A DNA stretch of 64,000 nucleotides, taken from contig NC_068970.1 of the NCBI RefSeq assembly GCF_016808095.1, positions 39,343,630 through 39,407,629 on the forward strand, given 5' to 3'. Shown one piece after another: positions 46,309 to 57,985 of this stretch. Under the pieces are notes generated by a model. That model did no database searches. It worked only from the letters and a program-made list of their open reading frames with translations, and had not been told where the DNA came from. The position numbers were made by a program, and so were the translations under genes. Each line of letters opens with the position of its first letter. Within the stretch, counting starts at the first letter, position 1. The DNA comes from Vigna angularis. Taxonomy: Eukaryota; Streptophyta; Magnoliopsida; Fabales; Fabaceae.

Positions 46309-47236
46309 ACATATTGGTCACCCATTTCTTTGAATTTGTTTAGCATTTTCCTTTGTGTTTAGTGTCTAACCTTTTGTATTTGTAGGTTTATTAGTGACTC
46401 ATCCTTTTTTAAGGTTGACACCTTCTAGAGGAATGAACGACTATGAAGGAGTCAAGCCTAAAGAAGTGTACTAACTACACCTCTAATTTTGCCAAGAAAA
46501 CACTCTTAGAAGTAGAGAAGAGACAACATTTGGGAGTAGGGACCACAAGGTTGGGTAGCACAAACACTTGGAGGAGAGAGAATGCACTTTTTGAAGATTT
46601 GGTGATGATTGGGAGAATATCCCTTAGTGTCACCCCCTCCCAATGATTAGACTTCTAGAAAGATATTATTTTTGTTTGCTAGAGAGTCCTTCATCTTTAT
46701 ATATAGGAAGTCCCTTTCTTTGCCTATTTAAGATGGTATTTTCACCACTTATTTATAAAGGTTTAACATTTTAGAGTAAAGTTATTATGCTTCAACCATT
46801 TTAGAGAGTTAAGAGAGTTCTTTTCTTTGAGTGTTCTCAAACTCCTCTTGTCTCGTCTTAAACCCAAGTTAGAGTGGCGGCACCACCACTCATATTTGGA
46901 TGGTTGATCACACAAAGTTTCGTGCTACCTCTCTTATTCTTCTATTCTTTTTCTTCTTTCATTTTTTGCTTTCATTTTTCAACTTGTGTTTTCCTTTGTG
47001 TTACCTTGTTTCATTATTTTATTCATTCCTTTTCTTATCTTGAATTCAATTTCTCAACTCCTAAGAAGTGAATATTCACATCTTAATGTCCAACAAAGAT
47101 CTTCTTAAAACTTTCTTAAACAACTTAAACACAACATTTTGTCATTTAAAAATCACTAAGATAACTCTTGTCAAGCCCCAGTACAAATTATTACAAATGT
47201 AATCTTAACGTTATGTAGCTTTTAAATAGTCCTATG
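46309..47236. other. Probable 3' region of the gypsy relic and spacer
   Basis: No coding sequence was identified after the pol stop. A TATATATAGG at about 46698 and the transcript-like downstream sequence could be LTR remains, but no partner LTR is present to define edges. Confidence 0.35.
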
Positions 47237-47429
47237 CAAAGTTGTCAAACTTGAGAGTTTACGTAAACTCATGAGAACCTAGTAAACTCGACTTGTAAAC
47301 TCGTAAAAGTTTACTTTACTTAAAAGAAATATATGAATAACATCTGAATTCAAATAAGTCCACATAACTGTATAACTTCAAATAAATAAGTTCATAGAAA
47401 TATTGTAAAACATAAATTGAAATGTCAAG

Positions 47430-47700
47430 TGTCTATGTCTAATCCTTTAATAATGGAATCATCATCTTCGTCATCATCTTCGTCATCATCTTCATCCAAC
47501 TCTTCTCCTAATCAAAGTTATGCATCATCATTGTCCTTAAAAGTTATGTTTGATCTGTTGTTTCTAGATTTGTTGTTGCTTCATCTAAGTGAACATTTTC
47601 ACCTTCAGCTTGCTCAATCTCAACAACATCATCTCCTTTTCAGTTATCCATTCATCATCTGATTCAAATGGAATAGGAATAATTTTTCGAATTTGTCTAC
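47430..47700 (-). pseudogene. Possible hAT transposase C-terminal remnant
   Basis: The minus strand reads RKIIPIPFESDDEWITEKE in one frame, then an acidic stretch (EDDDEDDDEDD) and SIIKGLDID before a stop. Such an acidic tail after the dimerisation region is common in plant hAT transposases, but no hATC motif is preserved. The call depends on its position inside hAT-like ends. Confidence 0.3.
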
Positions 47701-48247
47701 TTTTTAATTTCAAGTTATATATCACATAAACTAAATCATTCATTTTTTTTGTTTGATGCAAACAATTCCTTTTCTTTGTATGAACCTTAAATAAAATATC
47801 AAATTTTTAGTAAAGATATAAACCTAATAAAGAAAATTATAAATTATAAATAATTTAAATTATCATTTCAAATGGGCTTGAATTACACTCAGAATCCTGA
47901 AAAACTACATGTCAAGCTTGGAATTCAAATAACAAATCTTTTAAACTCTGAAGTTCCTTCCCCAAACATCTCCCACCATTCCCCAAGGTTTAATGCTTTC
48001 CTACATTCCTTTGAATCTTCCATTCCAAAGAGTCCTCTAGCAAAATGAAATTCAACAATGTACAAATTTATTTTTTCTTCTTTCTTCCAAATCTTGTACC
48101 AATATTCTCATGCACATATAAAATCCTTCTTTCACCTCTCCATCATCATTACATCTAAAGTTAGGTTCAAAATGGATTTCTGTTAAAAATAGAATGGCTT
48201 AGTTTCAATACCAAGAGGGGGGTGAATTGGTAAAACACAAAAATAAT
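47701..48247. other. AT-rich hAT interior
   Basis: No feature recognised. An AGAGGGGGGTGAATTGG motif at 48214-48230, a frequent start-like sequence of plant repeats, leads into the tandem duplication. Confidence 0.4.
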
Positions 48248-48709
48248 GTTTTCTTTAAATCTTTTTCGCAAAGTAGATGCCTTTAAAAACTTTCTTGAAA
48301 CGCAAGGAAAAATACTTTGTAGTGCAGCGAAATATAGTCGAATGTGTAAAATGTAAAGTCCATTGAATGTAACAGAGTAGGGATAGAAAGATCAAACACT
48401 GAGTTTTTATACTGGTTCGGCCAAGCCTACATCCAGTGTCCTTCAACCATAGGAAGCAAATGCACTATAATGATCAAGGTTTTCTTTAAATCTTTTTCGC
48501 AAAGTAGATGCCTTTAAAAACTTTCTTGAAACGCAAGGAAAAATACTTTGTAGTGCAGCGAAATATAGTCGAATGTGTAAAATGTAAAGTCGATTGAATG
48601 TAACAGAGTAGGGATAGAAAGATCAAACACTGAGTTTTTATATTGGTTCGGCCAAGCCTACATCCAGTGTCCTTCAACCATAGGAAGCAAATGCACTATA
48701 ATGATCAAG
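48248..48709. repeat. Recent 231-bp tandem duplication
   Basis: Two adjacent copies (48248-48478 and 48479-48709) differ at about two positions (GTCCATTG/GTCGATTG and ATACTGG/ATATTGG). Each contains TTATACTGGTTCGGCCAAGC, a motif seen in plant dispersed repeats. Near-identity implies a very recent duplication. Confidence 0.95.
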
Positions 48710-50168
48710 GTTTTTACAGCAAGGCTTTTATAGTGACATCCACGTCAACAATATAAAACACCTCTCTAACCCTCTAATCAAAATATAGACATATATAAAC
48801 AAAGAACAACAACAAGATGTCCCCTCTCCTGCAGTCTTTAACACTTTGAACAATCCTCAAAGTTCAGAACGCCGCATGTTCTCTTCCTGTAATCACAACA
48901 GGGCAAACTCCAATCTTCACAAGATTGATAGAAACTGATCACGAAATAGACACTTCAAGTGTAGATTGATCAGACAATAAGAGCACACAGATTCTTGCTC
49001 GTCCAGCAATCACCAAAGATGAACACCACAGTCTTCTTTAATCGACTTACTTCATAATGAAGTCGACGTAAAACTTCTGTTTTGCCACATATTACAAGTT
49101 CAACAAAAGTGCATGTAGTTTTCCTTTTCTCAAATATATGTAATGCATTCGCAGATAAGATCTCATGTAAAACACATTGAATTGCAGCAATGACAGAATC
49201 ATCACAAACATGTTCTCAAATAATCATAAACATGACAGTTATGAACATGTAACACATAAACACATGTGTTATTAATAATGTGTTGTCATCATCAAAAACT
49301 GGAAGCTCTGAGATTGTAAGGTTTAGCTAAACCAGTGCTCTTCCTATCAACAATCTTAACAATTTCTAATTACATTGAAAGGAATGGCACTAATGTAAAA
49401 GAGTTCAGCCACTTGACCAACAACTTTTTCTTTTTATCATTTTTTCATCATTTGATTTATAGTTGCTTAGAATCCCCCTTACTAGTAGTGACATTTTTTT
49501 TTATTTTTAAAACTAAACACCTTATGTCCTCCTTCAACACTTTCACTTTCTTCATGGTCTTCATTAATGATATTTAACTTTTTTCTTTTTAAGAAGCATC
49601 CTTTGCTTTACAATTATTTTTATCATCAAATTTTTAATTCATTCCAATATAAAAGCACAAGATTGGAATCCTCCTTTGTTCCAAGAAAATGATGTTTAAA
49701 TCTTTTATTTCAAACCCATGTTTCTATCAAATATCAAACTGATTTCTCATAATATTTTTACTTCTACTTTTAACAAATGAAGATGCACTTAGATTAGTAT
49801 CCATTGAACTTGATGCATTTTCTAAACATAAATGCTCTAAGTTTTTTCACTACAAAACATAAAAAAGAAAATGCAACAATCACATACTAAAAATAGTAGT
49901 AAGAGGCTTTACTTTATTGTTAAAAAAATCACTTTCTATAAAAAAAAATCACTTACACCACAGTGAAAAAATGCAAGTGGAGAGGTGAGACCAGTGCACA
50001 GGAGGCAACACCAAGATACGCAATGGCAAATACAAAGGAGATGCAATGAAAAACACAAAAGAGACATGATCATGAGTAAAATGATCACATAAAGTGATAG
50101 GGAATAACATGCCTAGAGAGAACAATTTTAATGACAATTAAGGAATGGAAACTATTAAAATTGGACAA
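48710..50168. other. Unassigned repeat and spacer
   Basis: Includes the continuation of the duplicated repeat to about 49330 and then AT-rich sequence with no recognised coding or terminal repeats. Confidence 0.4.
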
Positions 50169-50816
50169 GAGAAAGGATAGGGAAAACTTATGAGATGTAG
50201 ACACGCTACTTGAAAAGGATTCCAAGATAAGTGCCCATGAGTGGATCGTCACTTGATTTGCTCAAGATAAGATCCTAAAAAAGACTATGAGATAGGTTGT
50301 TATCTCAAAGAAGAAATGCAAGAATGCAATTCACTCTTAAAATTCATTCAATTCCAAGGTGTGTACAAAAGGAAGACCCCTAGGCTTCTTATATAACCTT
50401 TAGGATGAACTAAGTAGAGAGTTTTAAGGGATGTGGGACTTGGAATGCTTCCCAAGCTGTCCAACAATGTCCCTAGTGTATATTAGTCTCATCTCTTAAA
50501 TCTTCCATTCCTAAAGGGTTTATAAGCTTCCTAGCAAGTCTAAAATTCAAAAGCTACAAACTATGCATGATTACTTGCACTACAAGCAACAAAAGGAGAA
50601 AGCCTATTTATTCTTCTTTTATTTTAAGTCCAAGTTATGTGAAGTCCCACATTACTTGTACTATAAAGAAAAGAAGAGTTTATAAGCTTCTCTACAACTA
50701 GAATTAACAGAAAAACAAAAGAGGCAAATGCAAGCCAAGAAAACCTATTCTATTCTTTTTTATGCTTGTTGTCACTTTGAAAACTCTTCATTGTTGCCCC
50801 ATCTATGATCATATCA
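50169..50816 (-). repeat. 3' LTR of the gag-protease element
   Basis: Aligns with 53606-54418 (GGATAGGGAAAACTTATGAG ... ATGATCATATCA). Shorter because it lacks the extra internal repeat units of the other copy. Confidence 0.85.
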
Positions 50817-51546
50817 TCCCCCAGGTTGGAGAGAATTCGACCTCAAATCTTGAAAAACCTGTAACAAAGAGAGATTAATGACTTATTTGTTTCTATAATC
50901 CAAAGAAACTCCTCTTGGATCAAATGTTAACTTCCAAAAAGCATAAAGCATTAGGTGAATGAATTGATGTTTTCCACAACATTTATATAGATAAGGAATA
51001 TATAAAAGAAAAACATTTATTTTTGTCTTGAGTTATGTATAAAAACGAAAAAATTAACTCAAGATGTGGTTTGGAAATGGTGAGTGACGAAGTGGAAATA
51101 ATGGATGAGAAAGGTGGGATATTTTCACAAAAGAGTTTGGGAAAGGAAGAAAGCTTAATAATTGGAGAAAAATGGAAGGATTGAAAAACTCCCCTGAATT
51201 TGTGTGAATCCATTAGATTGATGAGAATAGAAGGTGCCTTTAGTAACACTTGATTTGTGACTAGCACGTTTTTTCCCTCACAATTTCTTCTTTTTCTTGC
51301 TTTGCTTTCTCCTCTTTCTCATTTTCTGCTTTTGCTCTCTCCTCTTTTTTATCTTGGAGGACCTCTTTATGAGAGATGAGACAATTAAGCTTGACCTTCT
51401 CATTTTCTTCACCTCTTGCTCTTCATGATGAGGTGGACCTCATGTATTTCCTTTGGAGTGAGAGGTTTTAATATGACCTTGCGCCCTTGAAAATTAAAAG
51501 ACATCCTATTAGTAAGACCATCATGTTGAACATTTCTATCAAATTG

Positions 51547-51870
51547 TCAAGGTCTTCCTAATAGGATGTGAGTTGCTTCCATGGGTACAACATCACAAAG
51601 AACCTTATCTTGGTACTTGCCAATAGAAAAGGAAATATGGACTTGTTTATTGACCAAAATTTCACCCTCCTCACTTAGCCATTGAAGCTTATAGGGCCTG
51701 GCATGTGCAATAGTAGGCAACTTGAGTTTGTCCACTACACGAGTGCTAGCCACATTAGTGCAACTTCCCCCATCTATTATCATGGAACAAACCTTGCTAG
51801 CTATAAGACATCTAATGTGAAAAATATTTTCTCTTTGAGTGATATCAAAGTCCTTGTGGACTTGTCCCAA
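51547..51870 (-). pseudogene. Ty3/gypsy aspartic protease
   Basis: ENIFHIRCLIASKVCSMIID and GGSCTNVASTRVV give the active-site D-G-G-S pattern used by many plant gypsy retropepsins. PYKLQWLSEEGEILVNKQVH and THILLGRP follow, with the LLGRP C-terminal motif. Length is normal for the domain. It is out of frame with the gag tail upstream, and no RT follows the GRP motif, where RT would normally continue. Confidence 0.85.
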
Positions 51871-51884
51871 AAGACGTCTTATAA

Positions 51885-52346
51885 CTAGTATATCTCATCA
51901 AAAGGAACCTTGTACTCATCTTCACTAGAGGAAGAAGAAGAGTGAGAAGTGTGTGAAGGTGAAGAAGGATGAGAGTCATCGGTGACAACCTCTTCTCCTT
52001 TAATGCACATTGCCCTCTTGTTTAGGCATGTAGATGCAATGTAACCATGACCTAAGCACTTGAAACACTTGATTTGACTAGATCGCGAAGGTGACTTAGG
52101 CTTAGACGAAGGCGTGGGGTTAGTAGAAGGGCGAGATTTATGAATGGTCTCCCTAGAAACATCCTTTTCTTTTTCCCTAGATGATGAGCTCTTGTAAAAA
52201 ATTTCTTTTGAAGAGCTTGAAAACTTGTTGCGGTAGGACTCTTTTCTTAAAATGTGTTTTTCTACTTTCATAACCTTATGTACCACAACATCTAAGATTT
52301 CAATATCTAAGATTTGAACAAGAAAATAGCAAAAAAATTGACACAA
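51885..52346 (-). pseudogene. Gag C-terminal fragment with altered zinc knuckle
   Basis: A Ser/Lys-rich linker precedes CFKCLGHGYIASTC. This matches the nucleocapsid CX2CX4HX4C pattern except that the His position is Tyr, so zinc binding is probably lost. NKRAMCIKGEEVV and an acidic Ser-rich tail follow. The capsid region upstream is not recognisable. It lies directly 5' of the protease. Confidence 0.8.
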
Positions 52347-53605
52347 ACCAGAAGCAAGTCACACCAAAATTCTATGCATACATGAAGAGTAAGATCTAGC
52401 AATGAGTAGAATTAATTTGGCAAACTTCAAACCTATATATTCTATAATTTTATGATAAGAGAGGCTTCAAAAAAAGTAATCAAACACACCAAGACAATGG
52501 CAAAGTCTCGGCCCAGACCAACACAAAATATCAAATAAATTTGGTTTTGGTCTCAAAATATTTTTTTGAATCATGCAGAATTGGTATTCTAGTCTCGGCC
52601 AAGCATTGATTAATGGAGTATATGTGTTTGATTAAAGCTAAAATTTGAGTTGGTTAATGCCTCTACTAATACAGAACATACAAGCAAAGTCTACACACTT
52701 AGATCTTAGGGTGATCAAACTCAATTCAGCATACAAGAATCAAGATGCCACAAGACTCTTAGCAAGTGCAATTTCAAGAATTTTTTTCTAGAAAACTCCT
52801 AAGGAGGAAACACATATGACTCAATACAAAGCTAAGCAAGCAAGAAAAGACTCAAACAATCCAATTAAGACAAGAATTAGAAGCTAGAAAAGGCAATCAA
52901 AAGGAAAGAAGAAGCCTACTTGTTGAAGACTTCCAAGAAGATATTACTTGCGATAGAAGATGTCGGTGGAAGTCTCTGGACAGAAACGTTTAACCCATCT
53001 ATGCACTGAATTGAAGCCTTTTGATCATCCTTAAGAGTTGTTTGAGGTTGTACGACGTCCGGGAGGGAAGAAACAACCACCAAAACACCAAAACAACAAG
53101 CACAAACACAAACAGATTAGAAGTCACTTCAAACAACAAGCACTAGAATGAGCACTGGATAAAAAACACTTAATTGCTCAATGAATTGAAACAAAGTAAG
53201 ATTGGAAATTTTTGTAGACATATAGACAAAACTTTAAAAAAAAATCACACAATTCGAATAAGAAATGAGCACGAATTGGATCAAACAAGTTGCACTTGTA
53301 ATCAGCGTTTTTCTAGGCACAGGAAAATGAGTACTAAACAATTATCAACAAATGCGCATATAAAATGATTGAATTAAAGCAAAAGAATGAATGGATATTT
53401 TTCCTAACATGTAGGCAAAATTAGGAAAAAAATTGCACTCAATTTGGATGAGAAATGAGCCAGGAGCAAATAAGCTAGCTATGCAATTCACGTTTTTGGC
53501 TGGGCACAGGAAAAATGGGTCAGCGCTGGAGAAAATGAAAAAGGATTTTTTTCATCTAACATGCAATTCCTAACAAAGATCAAACCAATGGCTCTAGATA
53601 CCACT

Positions 53606-54418
53606 TGAAAAGGATAGGGAAAACTTATGAGATGTAGACACACTTTAAAAGGATTCCAAGATAAGTGTCCATGAGTGATCGCCACTTGATTTGCTCAAGA
53701 TAAGATCCTCAAAAAGACTGAGTCAGGTTGTTATCTCAAAGAAAAAAAATACAAGAATGCAATTCACTTTTAAAATTCATTCAATTCCAAGGTGTGTGCA
53801 GAAAGACTATGAGTCAGGTTGTTATCTCAAAGAAAAAAATACAAGAATGCAATTCACTTTTAAAATTCATTCAATTCCACTTGATTTGCTCAAGATAAGA
53901 TCCTCAAAAAGACTATGAGTCAAGTTGTTATCTCAAAGAAAAAAATACAAGAATGCAATTCACTTTTAAAATTCATTCAATTCCAAGGTATGTGCAAAAG
54001 GGGGACCCCTAGGCTTCTTATATAACCTTTAGGATGAACTAAGTGGAGAGTTTTAAGGGATGTGGGACTTGGAATGTTTCCCAAGCTGTCCAACAATGTC
54101 CCTAGTGTATATTAGTCCCACATCTCTTAAATTTTCCATTCCTAAAGGGTTTATAAGCTTCCTAGCAAGTCTAGAATTCAAAAGCTACAAACTATACATG
54201 TTTATTTGCACTACAAAAAGAATAAAGACTATTTATTCATCTTTTCTTTTAAGTCCAAACTTATACTATAAAAAAAAAAAGAGTTTATAAGTTTCTCTAC
54301 AACTAGAATTAACAAAAAACAAAAAAGGCAAATTCAAGCCAAAAAAACATATTCTATTTTTTTTATGCTTGTTATTACTTTGAAAACTCTTCATTGTCAC
54401 CCATTTATGATCATATCA
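53606..54418 (-). repeat. 5' LTR of the gag-protease element with internal triplication
   Basis: Starts TGAAAAGGATAGGG next to the PBS. A block beginning AGGTTGTTATCTCAAAG and ending ATTCATTCAATTCCA occurs three times (about 53725-53790, 53816-53880 and 53925-53985), the copies separated by partial LTR sequence; the other LTR has one. Confidence 0.88.
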
Positions 54419-54604
54419 TAAAGAGACACAAGGACGGTGGTAAAGAAAATAACTTCATTTTTCTTTATTTTTTTTTCAATTCCGTAGCCGATTCTATCAA
54501 TTTTACTTAGGAAAAAAGTTTACTTATAAGCTAACTTGAAAGTTAGGTCTAGGAACATAAACTCATCCCAGTTAAGTAATTAACTCTCAAGTTTGATCAT
54601 CATA

Positions 54605-55435
54605 GTCCAACGTACTTCCTCGAATCATGCTTTATTTTTAATATTATTTGTTCCTATTGAATTGAAGTTGTAACAAAACTCTTATAACTAAAACAATGAG
54701 TTTGGTTATGATCTATAAATAAATAAAGAAATACTTTAGTTAGAAAGTACCAATAATATAATAAAAGTAAGGAAATATAATTTAATAAAACATATATCAA
54801 TTTGCACATCAATCACTATACTTATGCTTGAAATTTTCATTAATATGAATTGAATTTTCAAAATACAAATTTTAAATTATGGCTTCGAATTAATAAATTT
54901 CACCGTTTGCTTTCAAAAGGAGTCAAAATGACTTCATGACCTGACTTAGAACTAAGCCAGACCTGACTTCCACTTTACATACAGATAAGCCATACTGACA
55001 AGTTTATGATCTGACCGAACTCTAGTATTTTCGACCATATAGTCATTAACATTTTTAACATACTGCTTATTTTTGTGTATTCAAATTTAAAAACTGTATA
55101 ATGCAATGATAACTTCAACATCCAAGGTTTTTTAGCCTAATGTCTTAGGAATGTGTTCATTACAAGAGTAGGCAGAAGTAAATGTCACCAAGCTCGCATG
55201 CCGAAGGAAACCGTTAAAAAATTAAAGCGAAATAAAAAACAAAAAACAGTTCATGGTAATATAAGCGTATTTAACCGAACTCAAATTTGACTATCCACAA
55301 AAATTACGTACAAATTAGAACTAAAAATAAATAAACAGCACTGCACTGAGGCTCACACTTAAAAGCCATTTATAATCATTCAATTTGAAAGAGAAAGTAC
55401 AAAAGCAAAATGCAAAGGATAATGGGAGAGAAACA
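54605..55435. other. Spacer; probable 3' UTR of the TBC exon at its right end
   Basis: AT-rich and without coding features. The 55300-55435 part would be the 3' UTR if the minus-strand exon at 55436 is transcribed. Confidence 0.4.
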
Positions 55436-55597
55436 TTAGACTGACTGTACACCAAACTTGTTGGCAACATAAAGCAAATGACTAATGTTTGTGGTAGGAT
55501 AATTTTGCAGTAACTTAAGATTTGAAGTGAAATCACCCGCAAGGAGGCGCTTGCGAACGAGAACAAGCATTGCACAACATACCCGAAGAAGAGTCTC
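55436..55597 (-). pseudogene. Last exon of a TBC/Rab-GAP-like protein (isolated fragment)
   Basis: After a splice acceptor (ATGCAG|GAG at 55598/55597) the minus strand encodes ETLLRVCCAMLVLVRKRLLA, GDFTSNLKLLQNYPTTNISH and LLYVANKFGVQSV, then a stop. This wording matches the C-terminus of plant TBC1D13-like Rab GTPase-activating proteins (the alpha-helical end of the TBC domain). TBC proteins speed GTP hydrolysis by Rab/Ypt GTPases in membrane traffic. The exon is open and shows no lesion. I found no upstream exons within the next 4 kb on this strand, where a 2.2-kb retroelement is inserted, so it is more likely a fragment than a live gene. Confidence 0.55.
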
Positions 55598-56226
55598 CTG
55601 CATAGATGTGTTAATTTTCATAAGTTTAAACTTCATAAAAGAACTATGATAACGTAATTTTTTTTCTTTTTACTGAAACTATAAACTACTTGGAGCCAGA
55701 TAAAACAGTTTCTAATTTAAAGTAGCCAGCAGCAACCACCGAAAGGAAACCACTTATCACTTATCACTTGAACACGATGAAGCGCAATGCAAAACGGAGG
55801 AATTTTATATACTCGAATATTTCATTGTTACAAGTTGTGCAACAACCATATGCCAGGATGAATCTTCATGTATTGCCTTTACCATATGACAAGGCATTTG
55901 GACTGATAAAGAACGACACCATTATTAAAAAAAAAAAAAAAAACTCAACTTTGAAGTAAAAGCAGACTAATATCAGTCCATAATAAAATTGTCCCGATTT
56001 CCTCATCTGTGGTGGCTCACTTAGAACACGAGAATATTTCAGAATAAACGAGAAAGACTGAATCTTTCGGGATTTGTGATGGCACTTGTGTGCATGATCA
56101 TAAGAAAAATGGGTATGAGATTTGAACAAAAGGAAAAGACGGCTCCACATTACAGAATTTCTTAGCAAGAATGAGCACAAAGCAAAATACAAATGCACCG
56201 TGCAAGATATTTTCGAATATTAAAGC
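55598..56226. other. Intron-like or intergenic sequence
   Basis: Minus-strand sequence directly upstream of the TBC exon. No further exon was recognised. Confidence 0.4.
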
Positions 56227-56814
56227 TGTGGAAAATAAGACTGATTTATTATTCTCGATCATAAAAAATACATTCTCATATTTTATATTTGTAATAATCT
56301 AATTCTCCTAAAAAGGGAAATAGGAAAACTAGAAAATCTAGGAAAATAAAATAAAATAAAAGATTATGTATCTATTTCCTCTAATTAGGAATATTCTAAA
56401 GATATTATCTCAAATTACAACATTCCCCTTCAAGCTGGATCATACAAGATTGTATGAACCAAGATTGGAATAGTCAAACTCAATTGTAGAGAATATCAAT
56501 AAACCAAATTGGACAGCAATGGACAAAAGCGAACTAGCACCATGAAACTTCAACTTAGACAGCAATGAACGAGGGCGAACTAGCACCATGAAACTTCAAC
56601 TTGGACAGCAATGGACGAGAAAGATTTCCCTCAAAAAATGGATGATGACTTGCAGCAACAAACAACAACAAACTACAACAACAGATGAAGGGCCTCCAGT
56701 GGCGAACAACAACAAACTGCAGGGACTGGATTGCCATCAATAGTGGCGAATAGCAACAAAACTTCAAGAACATGATTTCCATGAGTAACATATGGGAGGC
56801 TTTCAAAGGGTAAC

Positions 56815-57125
56815 AGCCACAAACCTGTAGGGACTTAACCACCTTGAACAACAATGAACCTTTAGGGACTTAATTGCCCTAACAATAACGAACCTTTAGG
56901 GACTTAACTGCCCTAACAACAACGAACCTTCAAGGAGTTAACTGTCCTAACCTTTAGGGACTTAACTGGCCTAACAACAACGAGCCTTCAAGGACTTTAT
57001 TGTCCTGAACAGTAACAAACCTTCAGGGACTTAACGGCCTTGAACAGCAACAAACCTGCAGGAACTGAACTACCCTGCAGCGGCTAACAGCAACAAACCT
57101 ATAGGGACTTAACCACTCTACAGTG
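56815..57125. repeat. Degenerate tandem array inside the TRIM-like element
   Basis: About eight diverged units of roughly 35-45 bp built on AACAACGAACCTTCAGGGAC and TTAACTGCCCT. Similar units begin loosely from about 56560. Confidence 0.85.
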
Positions 57126-57139
57126 ACTGACTGTAGAAA

Positions 57140-57750
57140 CGAATGGAGCGGTAGAGAACCCTTTGTAATGGAGAGGAAAGAACTGACGCGATGGCGTCGA
57201 AAGAGGACTCCCTATCGAGAGAGCGGGTCATGAAGTATATCCAGCAATTTAGTACAATGGCGAGATGATGGCGTTAAAGTGACATATCAGAAGCAGCAGA
57301 TTACAGAGATGGAGATCTGGCGACACGACCGGCAACGGCGCGGTGGGATTCCGACACCGGGAGGATGGCGCGTGACGAACACGCACCCGAGACCAGCTGA
57401 AGAAAGGCGGTGCGTGTAGAGGCTTCTTGGAGGTCGATTACCAAGGTTGAGTCGCGCTCCTTGAGGCGCACCCAACCCTTATCTTCGCCGGAGAAAATGA
57501 CGACGGCGGCAGCGACGACTATCGGACTGATTTGGCGCTCGTGGCAGCGCATGAATGAGAAGTAGTCATCGGAACCGGCGCGGTTGGCCGTCGCTCGAAG
57601 AGACGATCCAGATCCGCTGGTCACCGGTCAAAACTGCAACGGTGGCCAGCGGCGAACAATGGCCAACGGCGGAGAGCGGCAGTGCACAACAGAATACAGT
57701 GAACGAGGATTCTGATTGGAAGTCAGTGAAGATGCCAACTATGGGCATTA
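57140..57750 (-). other. GC-rich block in the TRIM-like element, possible captured sequence
   Basis: Base composition differs sharply from the rest of the element, and a 107-codon frame is open on the minus strand (57301-57624) with others in neighbouring frames. I recognise no domain. It may be host sequence acquired by the element, or its own leader. Confidence 0.4.
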
Positions 57751-57805
57751 CTTAAACTACAGGTGCAGCTACTAGTCTAAAAGGGAATCCCATTCTGAGA
57801 AAAAT

Positions 57806-57985
57806 TCTGGAAGTATAGCTTATAGCTAGGTCAGATTCAACTCTCTGGAAGTACAGCTTATAGCTAGGTCAGATTGAACTCTGGAAGTATACCTTATAGC
57901 TAGGTCAGATTCAACTCTCTGGAAGTATAGCTTATAGCTAGGTCAGATTGAACTCTGGAAGTATAGCTTATAGCTAGGCCAGATT
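57806..57985. repeat. Tandem array of 36-40 bp units
   Basis: Five units of the form CTGGAAGTATAGCTTATAGC followed by TAGGTCAGATT and a variable CAACT or GAACT spacer, near-identical to one another. Confidence 0.92.

Larger units (their letters stand above)
50169..54418 (-). mobile_element. Non-autonomous gypsy element with gag fragment and protease only
   Basis: Minus-oriented. The 5' LTR is 53606-54418, the PBS TGGTATCTAGAGCCA at about 53589-53603, a gag tail with zinc knuckle 51885-52346, protease 51547-51870, the PPT side CCTGGGGGA at 50817-50825, and the 3' LTR about 50169-50816. The internal region is only 2.8 kb and has no RT, RNase H or integrase. The LTRs are alignable; the 5' LTR carries internal duplications. 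No convincing target duplication was found (TAAAG follows 54418). Confidence 0.82.
47237..54604. mobile_element. Large hAT-like element, invaded by other repeats
   Basis: The left end CAAAGTTGTCAAACTTGAGA at 47237 and the right end (reverse) TATGATGATCAAACTTGAGA at 54604 match the ends of the small hAT MITE at 61670-62101, and so do the internal 47326-47415 and 54480-54600 segments. Eight-base flanks GTCCTATG (47229-47236) and GTCCAACG (54605-54612) agree at six positions, consistent with an aged 8-bp hAT duplication. The interior holds a possible transposase remnant, a 231-bp tandem duplication and a nested gypsy element. It is probably a degraded relative of the autonomous source of the MITE. 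Confidence 0.6.

Noticed and set aside
47417..47662. Serine-rich plus-strand ORF
   Set aside because: The serine run is the complement of an acidic GAT/GAA tract on the minus strand within the hAT-like element; no support for a plus-strand gene.
57301..57624. A host gene in the GC-rich block
   Set aside because: Overlapping open frames on both strands reflect base composition. No domain or start context supports a gene, so it is kept only as possible captured sequence.
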